Shown in pieces: positions 41,193-51,153 of a stretch of 64,000 nucleotides of DNA. The stretch's first letter is position 1. Every line of letters starts with the position of its first letter. This DNA is from Flavobacterium aquicola (GTDB taxonomy: Bacteria; Bacteroidota; Bacteroidia; Flavobacteriales; Flavobacteriaceae): positions 1 to 64,000 of the forward strand of contig NZ_QUNI01000002.1 of assembly GCF_003385115.1 (NCBI RefSeq), given 5' to 3'. The notes below the pieces were generated by a model that worked only from the letters and a program-made list of their open reading frames with translations, searched no databases and was not told the origin of the DNA. The translations under genes were made by a program, and so were the position numbers.

Positions 41193-42932
41193 TTATTTTT
41201 TATCAATGATTAAATAAACACTTGACCATGCAGGAACAATAACTTTTATACCTTTATCCGTGGCTGCCGATCTTGCCTTTATCGTTTTATAATCTTTTGG
41301 TCCTCCAGCAATATTAGCTGTTCCCTGATCGTTGACTTTTACTTTTCTTGAGAATTCTCCATTATCATTTTCGCCGGATAATGTATACCAGTAAAAACGA
41401 GATCCAACTGAAATATTCTTAGTTTTAATTTCTACATTCTGAGCCGTTGCAGAAGCATTGATTAAAGTAACATTGGACTGGCCAGAATCATATATTGAAC
41501 CATACGCCTTAATATCCTGATTTCCTGCAACAGTAGTCGGAACTAACTTATCTCCCAAATATTTTTGAAAGAAATACATATGATAAAAAGAAGGTCTCGG
41601 TGTCCAATCATCTATTCCTGGTTCACCTCTGCTAAATAATCCATGATCATTACCATTATCCCAGCCGTTTGCCAAATCCCATCTTGCTGCTAAACCATAA
41701 TTATTTTTTATCGCTTCAGCCTGAACAATTACTGCAAAAAGACCGCTCACATTTGAAACCTGCTGTTTTTGATCCTTTGCCCACATATTCCATTCTGTAA
41801 ATGCAAAAGGTTTTGAAACAGCGCCATTAATTTTCAATTCATTACTAACAAACGACATCATTTCTGAAGGAACTGTTGATGCTGCCTTAATTACGGTAGC
41901 AGCAGTAGAATTTTCGTTATAAGGTGTTATATAATTATGAACAATATAATAATCAGGAGCTGTTTCGGCATTCGAATTAATTTCAGGCAGCATCTTGGCA
42001 TTCCATGTTTTGGTATTTTCAACTTGATAGGACTGAGTTGGAGATTCCTGCATTACAGCTCCAATTTTAATTTCTTTTCCAATTGCTTTTGCCGCTTTGC
42101 GCATTTCTCTTGCAAATACCTTAAAATGCTGCGCATAAAGTTTTCCTGTCAAAAGTTCTGGCTGTCCGTCTTGATTTCTTGAAACATCAATACGATATCC
42201 CGCTTCCCAATCGGCATAGTTTTCATTACCAATTTCCCAATATTCAGTACGGCCATTATCATAAGTTACCCAATCTGCAGCCAATTTAGCGGCATCCATA
42301 ACAGGATCTTTCCCAGTTCCATATCTAGCATAACCATAATTACAGGTAATAATCCCTTTGGTATTTGTGTTAGATAGCATTGTATAATAATCATCAATGG
42401 TAGGTCTCCAATTTTCATTTGTTTTACCAAATGTAAATCCTTGTTTTTTCCCATCCTTATCAATATAACCATCTGGAATTCCAGGAGATTTATCATCTAC
42501 AGCATTCCAAAAATAACAATCACTGCCGCTTCCTCCCGGCAATCGCACTATATGCGGTTCTAAATTTGTCATATCAGTTACAAAACTTGACACATTTAAT
42601 TTTCCTGACCAATTATTTGCATTTTGTCCAAAAATTGAAATCGGAACTTTCGCAATTATTTTTGATGCATCAATAGTTACTGTTACAGATGCTGAAGAAG
42701 GTATAGCTGCTTCTGTATAAGCTGGAGTTACATACGTTTTAGCCTGCCAATGATCAAGAAAAAAACCAACAGTACTGGCAACGCCAGGATCTATAGGTTT
42801 TACAATCTCAGGTTCTGTTACTGGTGGTGTAGTAGTTACCGGATCACCGTCATCACTGCTTTTTGAACAGGAAATTATAAAAATCCCAAGTAAAAGAAAA
42901 TAGCAGTTTTTAAAGATAGTTTGTGGCTTCAT
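41193..42932 (-). CDS. Lipoprotein glycoside hydrolase, clan A (GH51-like)
   Basis: A 579-residue protein. Lipobox IFIISC is followed by a Thr/Pro-rich linker and a TIM-barrel catalytic domain. VRLPGGSGSDCYFWN resembles the RxPGG segment of GH51 arabinofuranosidases, EYWEIGNENY holds the probable acid/base Glu, and KPFAFTEWNMW the probable nucleophile Glu. A C-terminal beta-sandwich (about 470-579) ends the protein. Likely surface-attached and acting on a plant or algal polysaccharide; exact substrate and family are uncertain. Next to a LytS/LytTR pair that may regulate it. Confidence 0.8.
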   Translation of the reverse strand: MKPQTIFKNCYFLLLGIFIISCSKSSDDGDPVTTTPPVTEPEIVKPIDPGVASTVGFFLDHWQAKTYVTPAYTEAAIPSSASVTVTIDASKIIAKVPISIFGQNANNWSGKLNVSSFVTDMTNLEPHIVRLPGGSGSDCYFWNAVDDKSPGIPDGYIDKDGKKQGFTFGKTNENWRPTIDDYYTMLSNTNTKGIITCNYGYARYGTGKDPVMDAAKLAADWVTYDNGRTEYWEIGNENYADWEAGYRIDVSRNQDGQPELLTGKLYAQHFKVFAREMRKAAKAIGKEIKIGAVMQESPTQSYQVENTKTWNAKMLPEINSNAETAPDYYIVHNYITPYNENSTAATVIKAASTVPSEMMSFVSNELKINGAVSKPFAFTEWNMWAKDQKQQVSNVSGLFAVIVQAEAIKNNYGLAARWDLANGWDNGNDHGLFSRGEPGIDDWTPRPSFYHMYFFQKYLGDKLVPTTVAGNQDIKAYGSIYDSGQSNVTLINASATAQNVEIKTKNISVGSRFYWYTLSGENDNGEFSRKVKVNDQGTANIAGGPKDYKTIKARSAATDKGIKVIVPAWSSVYLIIDKK

Positions 42933-43144
42933 TTTTGGTTATTAGTTATTGATTTATAGTATTGTAAATCTATTTTTAATATAAAACCTTAACTAATAGT
43001 AATTTCTCAAAAACCAAAAATAAAATTACATTATTCTAATAAAAAATAATCCTAAAATACATTATTCCTACTAAAATTTAAAATCGTTTCCCACAATATA
43101 CTCCCGACCCTATTCAATCCTAAATTTATTAGATAAAATTAGAT

Positions 43145-43891
43145 TTAAATCAAGGCTTTTTTGACCAAATCTTTCTTATTTCGGGAAACAGGAATTCTAA
43201 TCTGATCATAAAGCAGCAACGTATAATTATCTTCTTTGAGCAGACTTTTTACATGCTTTTTATTTACCAAATGCGATTGATGACAGCGAATAAACCCGTA
43301 AACACTAAGCATTTCATCGTATTCATAAAGGGGTACCGTAGAAATTATCGTTTCGCCTTCATCAGTATAAAATAATGTATAACTGTTTTCGCTTTCGCAG
43401 CGGACTATATTTTTAACATATACAAAACGGGTTTCTTTGAGGGACGAAATAGCAATCCGATGATCGGAACTATTATTACTTTCTTTCAGGTGATGCAGTA
43501 AATTTTGGAGCTGCAGATTTTGATTTTTATGTTTCAGCCTTTCGCTTGTTTTTGCAACTGCTTTTTTTAGCTCTTCAATATCGATTGGTTTCAAAAGATA
43601 ATCAATCGCAGAAAATTTAATCGCCTGGATTCCATATTGGCTGAAAGCGGTCACAAATATTACTTCAAAATCATACAAATTAAGTTCCTGCAAAACCTGA
43701 AAACCATCCTTTTCAGGCATTTGAATATCCAAAAAAACCAAATCGGGCTGACTGCTTTTAATTAATTCTATTCCCTCATTAGGATTCGTCGACGAGCCTG
43801 TAACAATAACTTCCGGACAGTATTTTTCCAGCAACCGCTGCAGATTGATAATATTGTTTTGTTCGTCGTCGATGATTATTGCTTTAATCAT
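43145..43891 (-). CDS. LytTR-family response regulator
   Basis: A 248-residue regulator: receiver domain with MIKAIIIDDEQNN and phospho-acceptor Asp in PDLVFLDIQMPEKDGF, Lys in YLLKPI, then a LytTR DNA-binding domain (about 140-248) with YVKNIVRCESENSYTLFYT and GFIRCHQSHLVNKKHV. The start at 43891 is chosen for the standard receiver N-terminus; it overlaps the kinase gene by 8 bases. Confidence 0.93.
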   Translation of the reverse strand: MIKAIIIDDEQNNIINLQRLLEKYCPEVIVTGSSTNPNEGIELIKSSQPDLVFLDIQMPEKDGFQVLQELNLYDFEVIFVTAFSQYGIQAIKFSAIDYLLKPIDIEELKKAVAKTSERLKHKNQNLQLQNLLHHLKESNNSSDHRIAISSLKETRFVYVKNIVRCESENSYTLFYTDEGETIISTVPLYEYDEMLSVYGFIRCHQSHLVNKKHVKSLLKEDNYTLLLYDQIRIPVSRNKKDLVKKALI

Positions 43892-45584
43892 TTTTAAGCC
43901 AGTTTTTATAAAAAACAGAAACTTGGGTTCCTGATAAATCACTTTGTATTCTCATCTCAATTTTCATCTTTTTTGAAGATTGATTAAATAACGTAATTCT
44001 GTCTTTAACCAGTTTTAAGCCAAAACCTTTCTGCTCCGCTAATGTATCAAATCCTTTTCCGTTATCTGCTAATTCAAATAGTAAATCATCTTGTTTTTTT
44101 GAAACAGTGAGTATAATTTCAGCATTTTCTTTATTAGATATTCCATGTTTTATTGCATTTTCTATCAAAGGCTGAATCAAAAGTGGAAGTGTCTGCGTTT
44201 CGTAAACATTGATCTTTTCATCAATTGTCAAACGAAACGAAAAAGGACTTCGCAGCTGTTCTAACTCAATATAATTTTTGATGGTTTTTATTTCGGTTTC
44301 GAGGCTTTGTGTTTCCTTTTCACTTGAAGTAAGTGTGCTTCTAAGCAATGAACCAAAACCAGCCAAATATTGATTGGCTTTTTCTATCTGATTATCATTA
44401 AGCAAACCTTGAATAGATCCTAAAGCATTGAATACAAAATGCGGGTTAAGCTGCGCATACAGCATTTTGATTTTTGATTTTTGTTCCAATTGCTTTCTTT
44501 TGGACACTTTTTTCATCCAAAAGATATAAACAAGTGAAAAAATCAACAAAGAAAACATTCCAACAACAATTTTAAACCATAGCGCTTGATACCAAGCAGG
44601 AGCTGTATAATATCTATAAACGGCAATATGCTTAGGGTCGTCTTTGTAACGAACTTCTAGTTTATATTGAGTTCCTGGTTCTTTCGATTCAATGAAAATA
44701 ATACCATTCGATTTTGTCCATTCCCCAACTTCTGAATTCACATTGATACGATATTCAAAACTATCATAAGTTCTTTTTTTTCTATTTGGTTTTCTGAAAA
44801 CCAAACAAAATTTTTCGTTTTTATAATGTCGACTTCTATTTCCTATAACTCGTTGTGGAAAATCTTCAGGCCAATCATCATACAAATTTGTGTCATCAAA
44901 AGTGCTATCATTCTGAAATTGGTCTAATGTCACTTTCATGAAATTTTCAAGACTTGTTCGATTTTTAAAGCCTTCTGCCTTTTCAATTATAACAAAAGGC
45001 TTTTTAGTCCCTTCTTTCTTTTCAAAATTCCATTTTAAAAAACTCTTTTGTCCTTTTTTTCTAATTAGAACTACAAGTTTATCTCCGTTTATCAATGAGT
45101 CCGTGTAAGGAATATAACCATTTTCAATATGTCCATTGGTACCAAAGGGAGAAAAAACACTGTCACTAAATTTTTTTGTTTGTGTGACTAAAGTCCAATC
45201 TTTTAGGATTTTATTATTTTTTAAAACCTGTATTTCCAAGTTTTCTATTTTATATAAATCTTTATTTGCTTTGAGATTATCAATGAAAATACTTCCAACC
45301 ATAAATTGGTTATTGTATTCGTTTGAGACTGTTATTTTAATATTGATTTTTTTTCCTAATAAATCACTAAAATACTCTCCATCGGACAAATTCCAATAAA
45401 AACCATTTTTATGTTTTTTATCAGAATCCGTAAAATAATAATTCGAAAAGAAATTATTTTCAAATCTAACAGTTGTTTTGTCCAGAACAAAATAACTATT
45501 AGCAGCGGGTTTTCCTGTTGTCCTTTTTGATTGCGCGATACTTAACGAAGAAACAAATAGTAATAAGTAAATAAAATATTTCAT
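43884..45584 (-). CDS. LytS-type sensor histidine kinase
   Basis: A 566-residue kinase with a signal peptide (ending IAQS) and a roughly 300-residue periplasmic region that I do not recognise. One transmembrane segment (WFKIVVGMFSLLIFSLVYIF) and a short coiled coil precede the His_kinase domain with QLNPHFVFNALGSIQ (phospho-His) and the ATPase motifs LIQPLIENAIKHG and LADNGKGF. Forms a pair with the overlapping LytTR regulator. Confidence 0.92.
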   Translation of the reverse strand: MKYFIYLLLFVSSLSIAQSKRTTGKPAANSYFVLDKTTVRFENNFFSNYYFTDSDKKHKNGFYWNLSDGEYFSDLLGKKINIKITVSNEYNNQFMVGSIFIDNLKANKDLYKIENLEIQVLKNNKILKDWTLVTQTKKFSDSVFSPFGTNGHIENGYIPYTDSLINGDKLVVLIRKKGQKSFLKWNFEKKEGTKKPFVIIEKAEGFKNRTSLENFMKVTLDQFQNDSTFDDTNLYDDWPEDFPQRVIGNRSRHYKNEKFCLVFRKPNRKKRTYDSFEYRINVNSEVGEWTKSNGIIFIESKEPGTQYKLEVRYKDDPKHIAVYRYYTAPAWYQALWFKIVVGMFSLLIFSLVYIFWMKKVSKRKQLEQKSKIKMLYAQLNPHFVFNALGSIQGLLNDNQIEKANQYLAGFGSLLRSTLTSSEKETQSLETEIKTIKNYIELEQLRSPFSFRLTIDEKINVYETQTLPLLIQPLIENAIKHGISNKENAEIILTVSKKQDDLLFELADNGKGFDTLAEQKGFGLKLVKDRITLFNQSSKKMKIEMRIQSDLSGTQVSVFYKNWLKND

Positions 45585-45703
45585 AATTTTGATTTTTTAG
45601 TGAATAATACATTTTTATGAAGCAAATGTAAATGCACTATTGCTAAGAAATCTGGGTTTTTTGAATTGGGTCAGATTCGTCTTGAATCAGACAAAAAAGC
45701 AAA

Positions 45704-46201
45704 TTAGAGTTTTTTAATCATCACAAAATCTTCCATGAGATAACCATTTCCGATTTCGATATTGACTTCATCAAAAATTTCAAAACCAATTTTCTGGTAG
45801 AAATGCAATGCTTTATTGAACCGGTTTACGTTCAGTAAAAGGGAATCCGAATTATTTTCTAAAGCCCGTTTTTCGACAGCTTCAATAGCAATTCTGCCTA
45901 TTCCTTTGCCCTGCGTTTCGGGCAGAATATAAATTTTGTGGATTTTCGTTTTATTCTCGTTCTGATAATTATGCTCAATTCCGATAAATCCCAAAACAGT
46001 TTCTTCTTCGGTAATTAAATAAAACAACTGTTGTTTTTCATTAAATTGAGCTGTTAAAGCTTCATCAGAATAAAACAAATCCATCATGTATTGTACTTGT
46101 TCTTGAGATAGAATTTCGCCATACGTTATTGGCCAAGTTTTATAAACAATATCCTGAATTGTTTTTATATCGCTGTTTACAGCTTCTGAAATTGTAATCA
46201 T
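45704..46201 (-). CDS. GNAT family N-acetyltransferase
   Basis: A 165-residue acetyltransferase: acetyl-CoA-binding segment IHKIYILPETQGKGIGRIAIEAVEKRA, then LLNVNRFNKALHFYQKIGFEI. The substrate is unknown. Single gene with AAAGTC-rich repeat DNA upstream (46205-46250). Confidence 0.9.
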   Translation of the reverse strand: MITISEAVNSDIKTIQDIVYKTWPITYGEILSQEQVQYMMDLFYSDEALTAQFNEKQQLFYLITEEETVLGFIGIEHNYQNENKTKIHKIYILPETQGKGIGRIAIEAVEKRALENNSDSLLLNVNRFNKALHFYQKIGFEIFDEVNIEIGNGYLMEDFVMIKKL

Positions 46202-46351
46202 ATTTAATAAGTCGAAAGTTTAAATGTCGTAAAGTCAAAAGTCTCTAAATAGAAAAAAATCTTTAATAGAAGAGAAAATAAAACTATTTTACAAATTGAC
46301 AAAGCGACAACATATTTTGTACTGATACTTAGTAAAAAAGTATTCTATAAA

Positions 46352-47392
46352 TTAATTGGTAAAAACTTGATTTTCCTGTTCACTTACCCGTATAAACGTG
46401 GTTCGTTTGGTAAGTTCTTTCAGCCGTGAAGCGCCTACATAAGTACAAGTGCTTCGCAGACCTCCCAAAATATCCAGCAGTGTATTTATAACTTTACCTT
46501 TAAAAGGCACCTGAACTGTTTTTCCTTCGCTTGCTCTGTATTCGGCAACACCTCCAACGTGTTTATCCATTGCGGTTGCAGAACTCATGCCATAAAATTG
46601 TTTGAATTTTTGTCCGCTGATTTCAATTAGTTCGCCTCCACTTTCTTCATGTCCGGCCAGCATTCCTCCCAGCATCACAAAATCAGAGCCTGCGCCAAAA
46701 GCTTTGGCAACATCGCCTGGAATTGCACAGCCTCCATCGCTGATGATATGTCCGCCCAAACCGTGTGCCGCATCGGCACATTCAATAATTGCCGAAAGCT
46801 GCGGATATCCGACACCTGTTTTTACACGGGTTGTACATACTGAACCGGGACCGATTCCGACTTTTACAATATCGGCACCGGCTATCAATAGTTCTTCGAC
46901 CATTTCGCCTGTGACCACATTGCCGGCAATAATAACTTTATCGGGATATTGTTTTCGGGTTTGTTTTAAAAACTGAACAAAGTGTTCCGAATAGCCATTT
47001 GCTACATCAATGCAGATAAATCGAAGCAGCGGATTTGCCTTTATAACAGCTGCAATTTTTACTGAATCTTCTTTTCCGGTTCCTGTGCTTATCGCAATAT
47101 ATTTATAGAAATCCGGCGAAACTTTCTGCAGAAAATCATTCCACTCCTGCGGAGTATAGTGTTTATGAATGGCTGTGAACAGCTTTTCTTTGGCCAAAAC
47201 TGCCGCCATTTCGAAAGTCCCGACAGTATCCATATTTGCTGCCATAATTGGAATTCCTGTCCACGAACCTGTACTGTGCAAAAAATTAAAATTCCGTTCC
47301 AGCGAGACTTCCGACCTGCTTTTCAAAGTAGATCTTTTGGGTCTGATCATGACGTCTTTAAATCCTAATTTTAAGTCAGTTTCTATTCTCAT
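46352..47392 (-). CDS. guaC: GMP reductase
   Basis: A 346-residue TIM-barrel enzyme converting GMP to IMP with NADPH. It has the N-terminal [13 protein letters not shown], the catalytic Cys loop [20 protein letters not shown], and [31 protein letters not shown]. Length and the lack of CBS domains distinguish it from IMP dehydrogenase. It balances purine pools. Single gene. Confidence 0.93.
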   Translation of the reverse strand: MRIETDLKLGFKDVMIRPKRSTLKSRSEVSLERNFNFLHSTGSWTGIPIMAANMDTVGTFEMAAVLAKEKLFTAIHKHYTPQEWNDFLQKVSPDFYKYIAISTGTGKEDSVKIAAVIKANPLLRFICIDVANGYSEHFVQFLKQTRKQYPDKVIIAGNVVTGEMVEELLIAGADIVKVGIGPGSVCTTRVKTGVGYPQLSAIIECADAAHGLGGHIISDGGCAIPGDVAKAFGAGSDFVMLGGMLAGHEESGGELIEISGQKFKQFYGMSSATAMDKHVGGVAEYRASEGKTVQVPFKGKVINTLLDILGGLRSTCTYVGASRLKELTKRTTFIRVSEQENQVFTN

Positions 47393-47489
47393 GGCTATAG
47401 ATTTTGGTTACTCTCAAATATAGCCATTTTGAAAGCTGACTCGGTAAAAACGGACAAAAACTAATTACCCATTTATCAACAAAATCTAG

Positions 47490-47579
47490 AGGTTTAAATT
47501 TATTTAAAGTTTAATGTTGTTTAAATTTTAAACTTTTGAATTCCTTTTTGCAAAAGCTAAACCTTAAACTTTTAAACCT
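47490..47579. repeat. TTTAAA-rich inverted repeat
   Basis: AGGTTTAAA (47490-47498) pairs with TTTAAACCT (47571-47579). The interval is filled with TTTAAACTTT-like words on both strands. It lies between miaE and guaC, both on the - strand. Confidence 0.6.
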
Positions 47580-47593
47580 TTAAACTAAAAAAC

Positions 47594-48187
47594 CTATCCG
47601 TGAATAGTTTCTCCTTTTCCGTAATTCGCAATAATAGATTCTTCATAAGCAAGCCATTCTCTCCAGCGTTTTTCAACATCAATTCCAACTCCGTATTTCC
47701 GAGCATAGGTTATAAATGTTGTATAATGTCCCGCCTCACTTTCCATCAGTTCTCTATAAAAAACAGCTAGTTCTTCGTCTTTAATATTTTCAGACAAAAC
47801 TTTGAAACGCTCACAGCTTCTGGCTTCAATCATAGCCGAAAACAACAATCTTTCTACAAGACCCGAAACTCGGCTTCCGTCACCGCTTTTTTTCATGTAC
47901 AAGTACAATTCATTTACATAATCGTCTTTGCGCTCACGGCCTAATTTCAGTCCGCGCTTGATAATGATATTGTGCACCTGCTCAAAATGATCGATTTCTT
48001 CTTTGGCCAAAGCCAATAAATCTTTTACCAAATCCTGATGCTCCGAATTATTGGTAATTATCGTAATGGCATTGGTAGCCGCTTTCTGCTCGCACCAAGC
48101 ATGATCAGTAAGAATCTCTTCTATATTTTTTTCTACAATATTAACCCATCTTGGGTCGGTTGGCAGCTGTAATCGTAATACGCCCAT
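47594..48187 (-). CDS. miaE: tRNA-(ms2io6A)-hydroxylase
   Basis: A 197-residue ferritin-like diiron monooxygenase that hydroxylates the isopentenyl group of ms2i6A37 in tRNA. Iron ligands fit: Glu in CEQKA, the ExxH in LAKEEIDHFEQVH, Glu in IEARSCERF and the second ExxH in MESEAGHYTTF. Single gene with palindromic DNA on both sides. Confidence 0.9.
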   Translation of the reverse strand: MGVLRLQLPTDPRWVNIVEKNIEEILTDHAWCEQKAATNAITIITNNSEHQDLVKDLLALAKEEIDHFEQVHNIIIKRGLKLGRERKDDYVNELYLYMKKSGDGSRVSGLVERLLFSAMIEARSCERFKVLSENIKDEELAVFYRELMESEAGHYTTFITYARKYGVGIDVEKRWREWLAYEESIIANYGKGETIHG

Positions 48188-48245
48188 TTTTTTAAAGTCT
48201 TAAAGTTTTTAAAGTCTTAAAGTCGAAAATTAGAAAATCATAAAG

Positions 48246-48337
48246 TCATAAAAAAACAAAAGTCGAAAGTCAAAACCAAGACAGAATATTAAATTCAAAT
48301 CCAAGACTTTCGACTTTCGACTTTAAAACTTTATGAC
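48246..48337. repeat. AAAGTC-word palindrome between glyA and miaE
   Basis: AAAGTCGAAAGTC (48259-48271) pairs perfectly with GACTTTCGACTTT (48305-48317). An outer GTCATAAA (48246-48253) pairs with TTTATGAC (48330-48337). The adjacent 48188-48235 repeats the word TTAAAGT. Confidence 0.75.
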
Positions 48338-48342
48338 CTAGG

Positions 48343-49617
48343 TTAGAATACGAAGATTGCTCTTTCGCTCATCATTTCGTCAACTTCGCTTGCTACCGCT
48401 TCGATAACATCTTCGTTTGTATGGTCAGATAAAACTCTGTCGATTAAATCAACAATAGTTTCCATATCTTCTTCCACAAGACCACGAGTTGTAACTGCTG
48501 CAGTTCCCACACGGATACCTGAAGTTACAAATGGTGATTTATCATCAAATGGAACCATGTTTTTATTTACAGTGATTTCTGCTTTTACCAATGCATTTTC
48601 AGCATCTTTTCCAGAAATATTTTTGTTTCTAAGGTCAATCAGCATCATGTGATTGTCTGTCCCTCCAGAAATGATATTGTATCCTCTTTTTACAAAAGCA
48701 TCAGCCATTGCGTTTGCATTTTTTTGCAATTGCAAAGCATACGTAAAGAACTCATCTTGTAAAGCCTCTCCAAAAGCTACTGCTTTTGCTGCAATGATAT
48801 GCATTAAAGGTCCTCCTTGATTTCCAGGGAAAACAGCTAAGTCTAACAAAGAAGACATCATTCTGATTTCACCTTTTGGAGTTTTCAATCCCCATGGATT
48901 TTCAAAATCTTTCCCCATTAAAATCAAACCACCTCTTGGTCCACGTAAAGTTTTGTGAGTTGTAGTTGTTACAATATGACAGTGAGGAATTGGGTCATTC
49001 ATCAGCCCTTTTGCGATAAGCCCAGCTGGATGAGAAATATCAGCCATCAAAATTGCTCCAACGCTATCAGCTATTACTCTAAAACGTTCAAAATCCATAT
49101 CACGAGAATATGCCGAAGCACCCGCAACGATTATTTTTGGCTGTTCTTTAGTAGCTATTTCTTGAATTTTATCATAATCTAATCTTCCCGTTTCTTTATC
49201 TACACCATAGAAAACTGGGTTATAAACACGTCCTGAAAAGTTAACAGGAGAACCGTGAGTCAAGTGACCACCGTGAGACAAATCGAATCCTAATATTTTA
49301 TCACCTGGCTGTAAACAAGCGTGGTATACAGAAGCATTAGCCTGAGAACCAGAGTGTGGCTGAACGTTTGCATATGCAGCACCAAACAATTCTTTGGCTC
49401 TGTCGATAGCAATCTGCTCTACAACATCAACTACTTCGCAGCCTCCGTAATATCTTTTACCAGGATAGCCTTCAGCATATTTATTTGTTAAAATAGAACC
49501 AGCTGCTTCTATTACTTCGTCACTTACAAAATTCTCTGAAGCAATAAGTTCTAGCCCGTGAATCTGTCTGTCTTGTTCTTCTAAAATAAGGTCAAAAATT
49601 TGTTTGTCGCGTTGCAT
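48343..49617 (-). CDS. glyA: Serine hydroxymethyltransferase
   Basis: A 424-residue PLP enzyme interconverting serine and glycine with tetrahydrofolate. Visible are [27 protein letters not shown], the PLP Lys in [14 protein letters not shown] and [18 protein letters not shown]. The ATG at 49617 (MQRDKQIF) is chosen over one twelve codons earlier because it lies just after a good promoter and fits the family N-terminus. Divergent from the fumarylacetoacetase gene. Confidence 0.96.
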   Translation of the reverse strand: MQRDKQIFDLILEEQDRQIHGLELIASENFVSDEVIEAAGSILTNKYAEGYPGKRYYGGCEVVDVVEQIAIDRAKELFGAAYANVQPHSGSQANASVYHACLQPGDKILGFDLSHGGHLTHGSPVNFSGRVYNPVFYGVDKETGRLDYDKIQEIATKEQPKIIVAGASAYSRDMDFERFRVIADSVGAILMADISHPAGLIAKGLMNDPIPHCHIVTTTTHKTLRGPRGGLILMGKDFENPWGLKTPKGEIRMMSSLLDLAVFPGNQGGPLMHIIAAKAVAFGEALQDEFFTYALQLQKNANAMADAFVKRGYNIISGGTDNHMMLIDLRNKNISGKDAENALVKAEITVNKNMVPFDDKSPFVTSGIRVGTAAVTTRGLVEEDMETIVDLIDRVLSDHTNEDVIEAVASEVDEMMSERAIFVF

Positions 49618-49642
49618 TTCTTTGATTTTCGTTAATTTGACG

Positions 49643-49650
49643 CAAAAATA
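49643..49650 (-). promoter_or_regulatory. Promoter -7 box of glyA
   Basis: On the - strand TATTTTTG matches TAnnTTTG, 26-33 bases before the glyA ATG. A TTG lies about 19 bases further upstream in place of TTTG. Confidence 0.6.
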
Positions 49651-49660
49651 CAAAAAAACG

Positions 49661-49691
49661 TTTGGTAAACAATTAGATTATAATATATTTG
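49661..49691 (+). promoter_or_regulatory. Promoter of the fumarylacetoacetase gene
   Basis: TTTG (49661-49664), 19 bases, then TATATTTG (49684-49691): an exact Bacteroidetes housekeeping promoter. It supports the ATG at 49725 as the start, since the longer reading begins at the edge of the -7 box. Confidence 0.75.
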
Positions 49692-49724
49692 ACAAGTAAT
49701 TTTCAACAAAACAATACCATTATC

Positions 49725-51008
49725 ATGCCAATAACAGCCAACGACACTAGTAGAAAATCATGGTTAGAGGTACAGCCCGACAGCGACTTCCCTATCCAAA
49801 ATATTCCGTTTGGAGTTTTTCTTACCAAGGAAAACATTGTGACAGTAGGCTCTAGAATTGGTGATTTTGCAATCGACTTAGGTGCTTTACAGCAGTTAAA
49901 TTACTTCGAAGGAATTGAATTGACAGATGATATGTTCATGCAGGATACTTTGAATGATTTCATTTCCGACGGGCAGAAAACATGGCGTTTGGTCCGAAAC
50001 AGAATTGCAGAAATTTTTGATGCCACAAATCCTGAATTAAGAGACAATACCAAACATAAAGACATCGTTATTTTCAAGATGGAAGATGTAGAAATGCAGC
50101 TTCCTGTACTGATTGGCGATTACACCGATTTTTATTCGAGCAGAGAACATGCAACCAATGTAGGCAAAATGTTTCGTGATCCCGAAAATGCTTTACTGCC
50201 AAACTGGCTTCACGTTCCTGTAGGATACCACGGAAGAAGTTCTTCTATTATTCCGTCTGGAATTCCTGTTCACAGACCGATGGGACAGATTCTGCCAAAC
50301 GGCGAGACTTCACCTGTTTTTGGACCTTCACGATCAGTTGATTTCGAATTGGAAACTGCTTTCATCACGACCGACTGCAATATCATGGGAGAAACTATTC
50401 CCATTGCCGAAACCGAAGATTATATTTTCGGAATGGTTTTAATGAATGACTGGAGCGCACGCGATATCCAAAAATGGGAATACGTACCGTTAGGACCATT
50501 TTTAGCGAAAAACTTTGCCACTTCTATCTCTCCTTGGATTATTACAATGGATGCCTTGGAACCTTTTAAAACTAAAGGTCCAAAGCAGGAACCAACACCT
50601 TTCCCTTATTTACAGCAAAAAGGAAAACATACATTCGATATTAATCTCGAAGTGGCCATTGCTCCCGAAAATGCAGAGCCTACGGTTGTTTCCAGAACCA
50701 ACTTTAAATATATGTATTGGAGTATGAGCCAGCAGTTAGCACATCATACCTCTAATGGATGCCGTGTTAATTCAGGCGATATGATGGGATCGGGAACTAT
50801 TTCGGGATCAACTCCGGACAGCTACGGTTCCATGCTTGAATTATCATGGGGCGGAAAAAATCCAATAACACTAAATGACGGCTCTCAGCGTAAATTCATT
50901 AATGACGGTGACACTGTAATCATGAAAGGATACAGTCAAAACGGTCAGGTTCGAATTGGTTTTGGCGAGTGTTCAAGTAAATTACTACCTCCATTTGTAA
51001 GACAATAA
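49725..51008 (+). CDS. fahA: Fumarylacetoacetase
   Basis: A 427-residue enzyme for the last step of tyrosine/homogentisate breakdown (fumarylacetoacetate to fumarate and acetoacetate). Family marks are NIPFGVF, the metal/active-site region FYSSREHATNVGKMFR, VPVGYHGRSSSI, ETAFITTDCN, NDWSARDIQKWEYVPLGPF and GSGTISG. It belongs to the long two-domain FAH family. Other tyrosine-pathway genes are not in the window. Confidence 0.95.
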   Translation: MPITANDTSRKSWLEVQPDSDFPIQNIPFGVFLTKENIVTVGSRIGDFAIDLGALQQLNYFEGIELTDDMFMQDTLNDFISDGQKTWRLVRNRIAEIFDATNPELRDNTKHKDIVIFKMEDVEMQLPVLIGDYTDFYSSREHATNVGKMFRDPENALLPNWLHVPVGYHGRSSSIIPSGIPVHRPMGQILPNGETSPVFGPSRSVDFELETAFITTDCNIMGETIPIAETEDYIFGMVLMNDWSARDIQKWEYVPLGPFLAKNFATSISPWIITMDALEPFKTKGPKQEPTPFPYLQQKGKHTFDINLEVAIAPENAEPTVVSRTNFKYMYWSMSQQLAHHTSNGCRVNSGDMMGSGTISGSTPDSYGSMLELSWGGKNPITLNDGSQRKFINDGDTVIMKGYSQNGQVRIGFGECSSKLLPPFVRQ

Positions 51009-51028
51009 ACAAACTTATTTTATACAGA

Positions 51029-51052
51029 CCGGCAATTGTTTAATTGTCGGTT
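51029..51052 (+). terminator. Terminator after fahA
   Basis: ACCGGCAATT/AATTGTCGGT stem (one G.T) with a 4-base loop followed by nine T. Confidence 0.88.
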
Positions 51053-51153
51053 TTTTTTTGAAATATTTTGACCAGAATACTTTAAGGAATAGTAAGTTTG
51101 CAACAATTTATTTTAGAGCCTAAAGGATTCAAACAATTCATTACCCCCATTCA

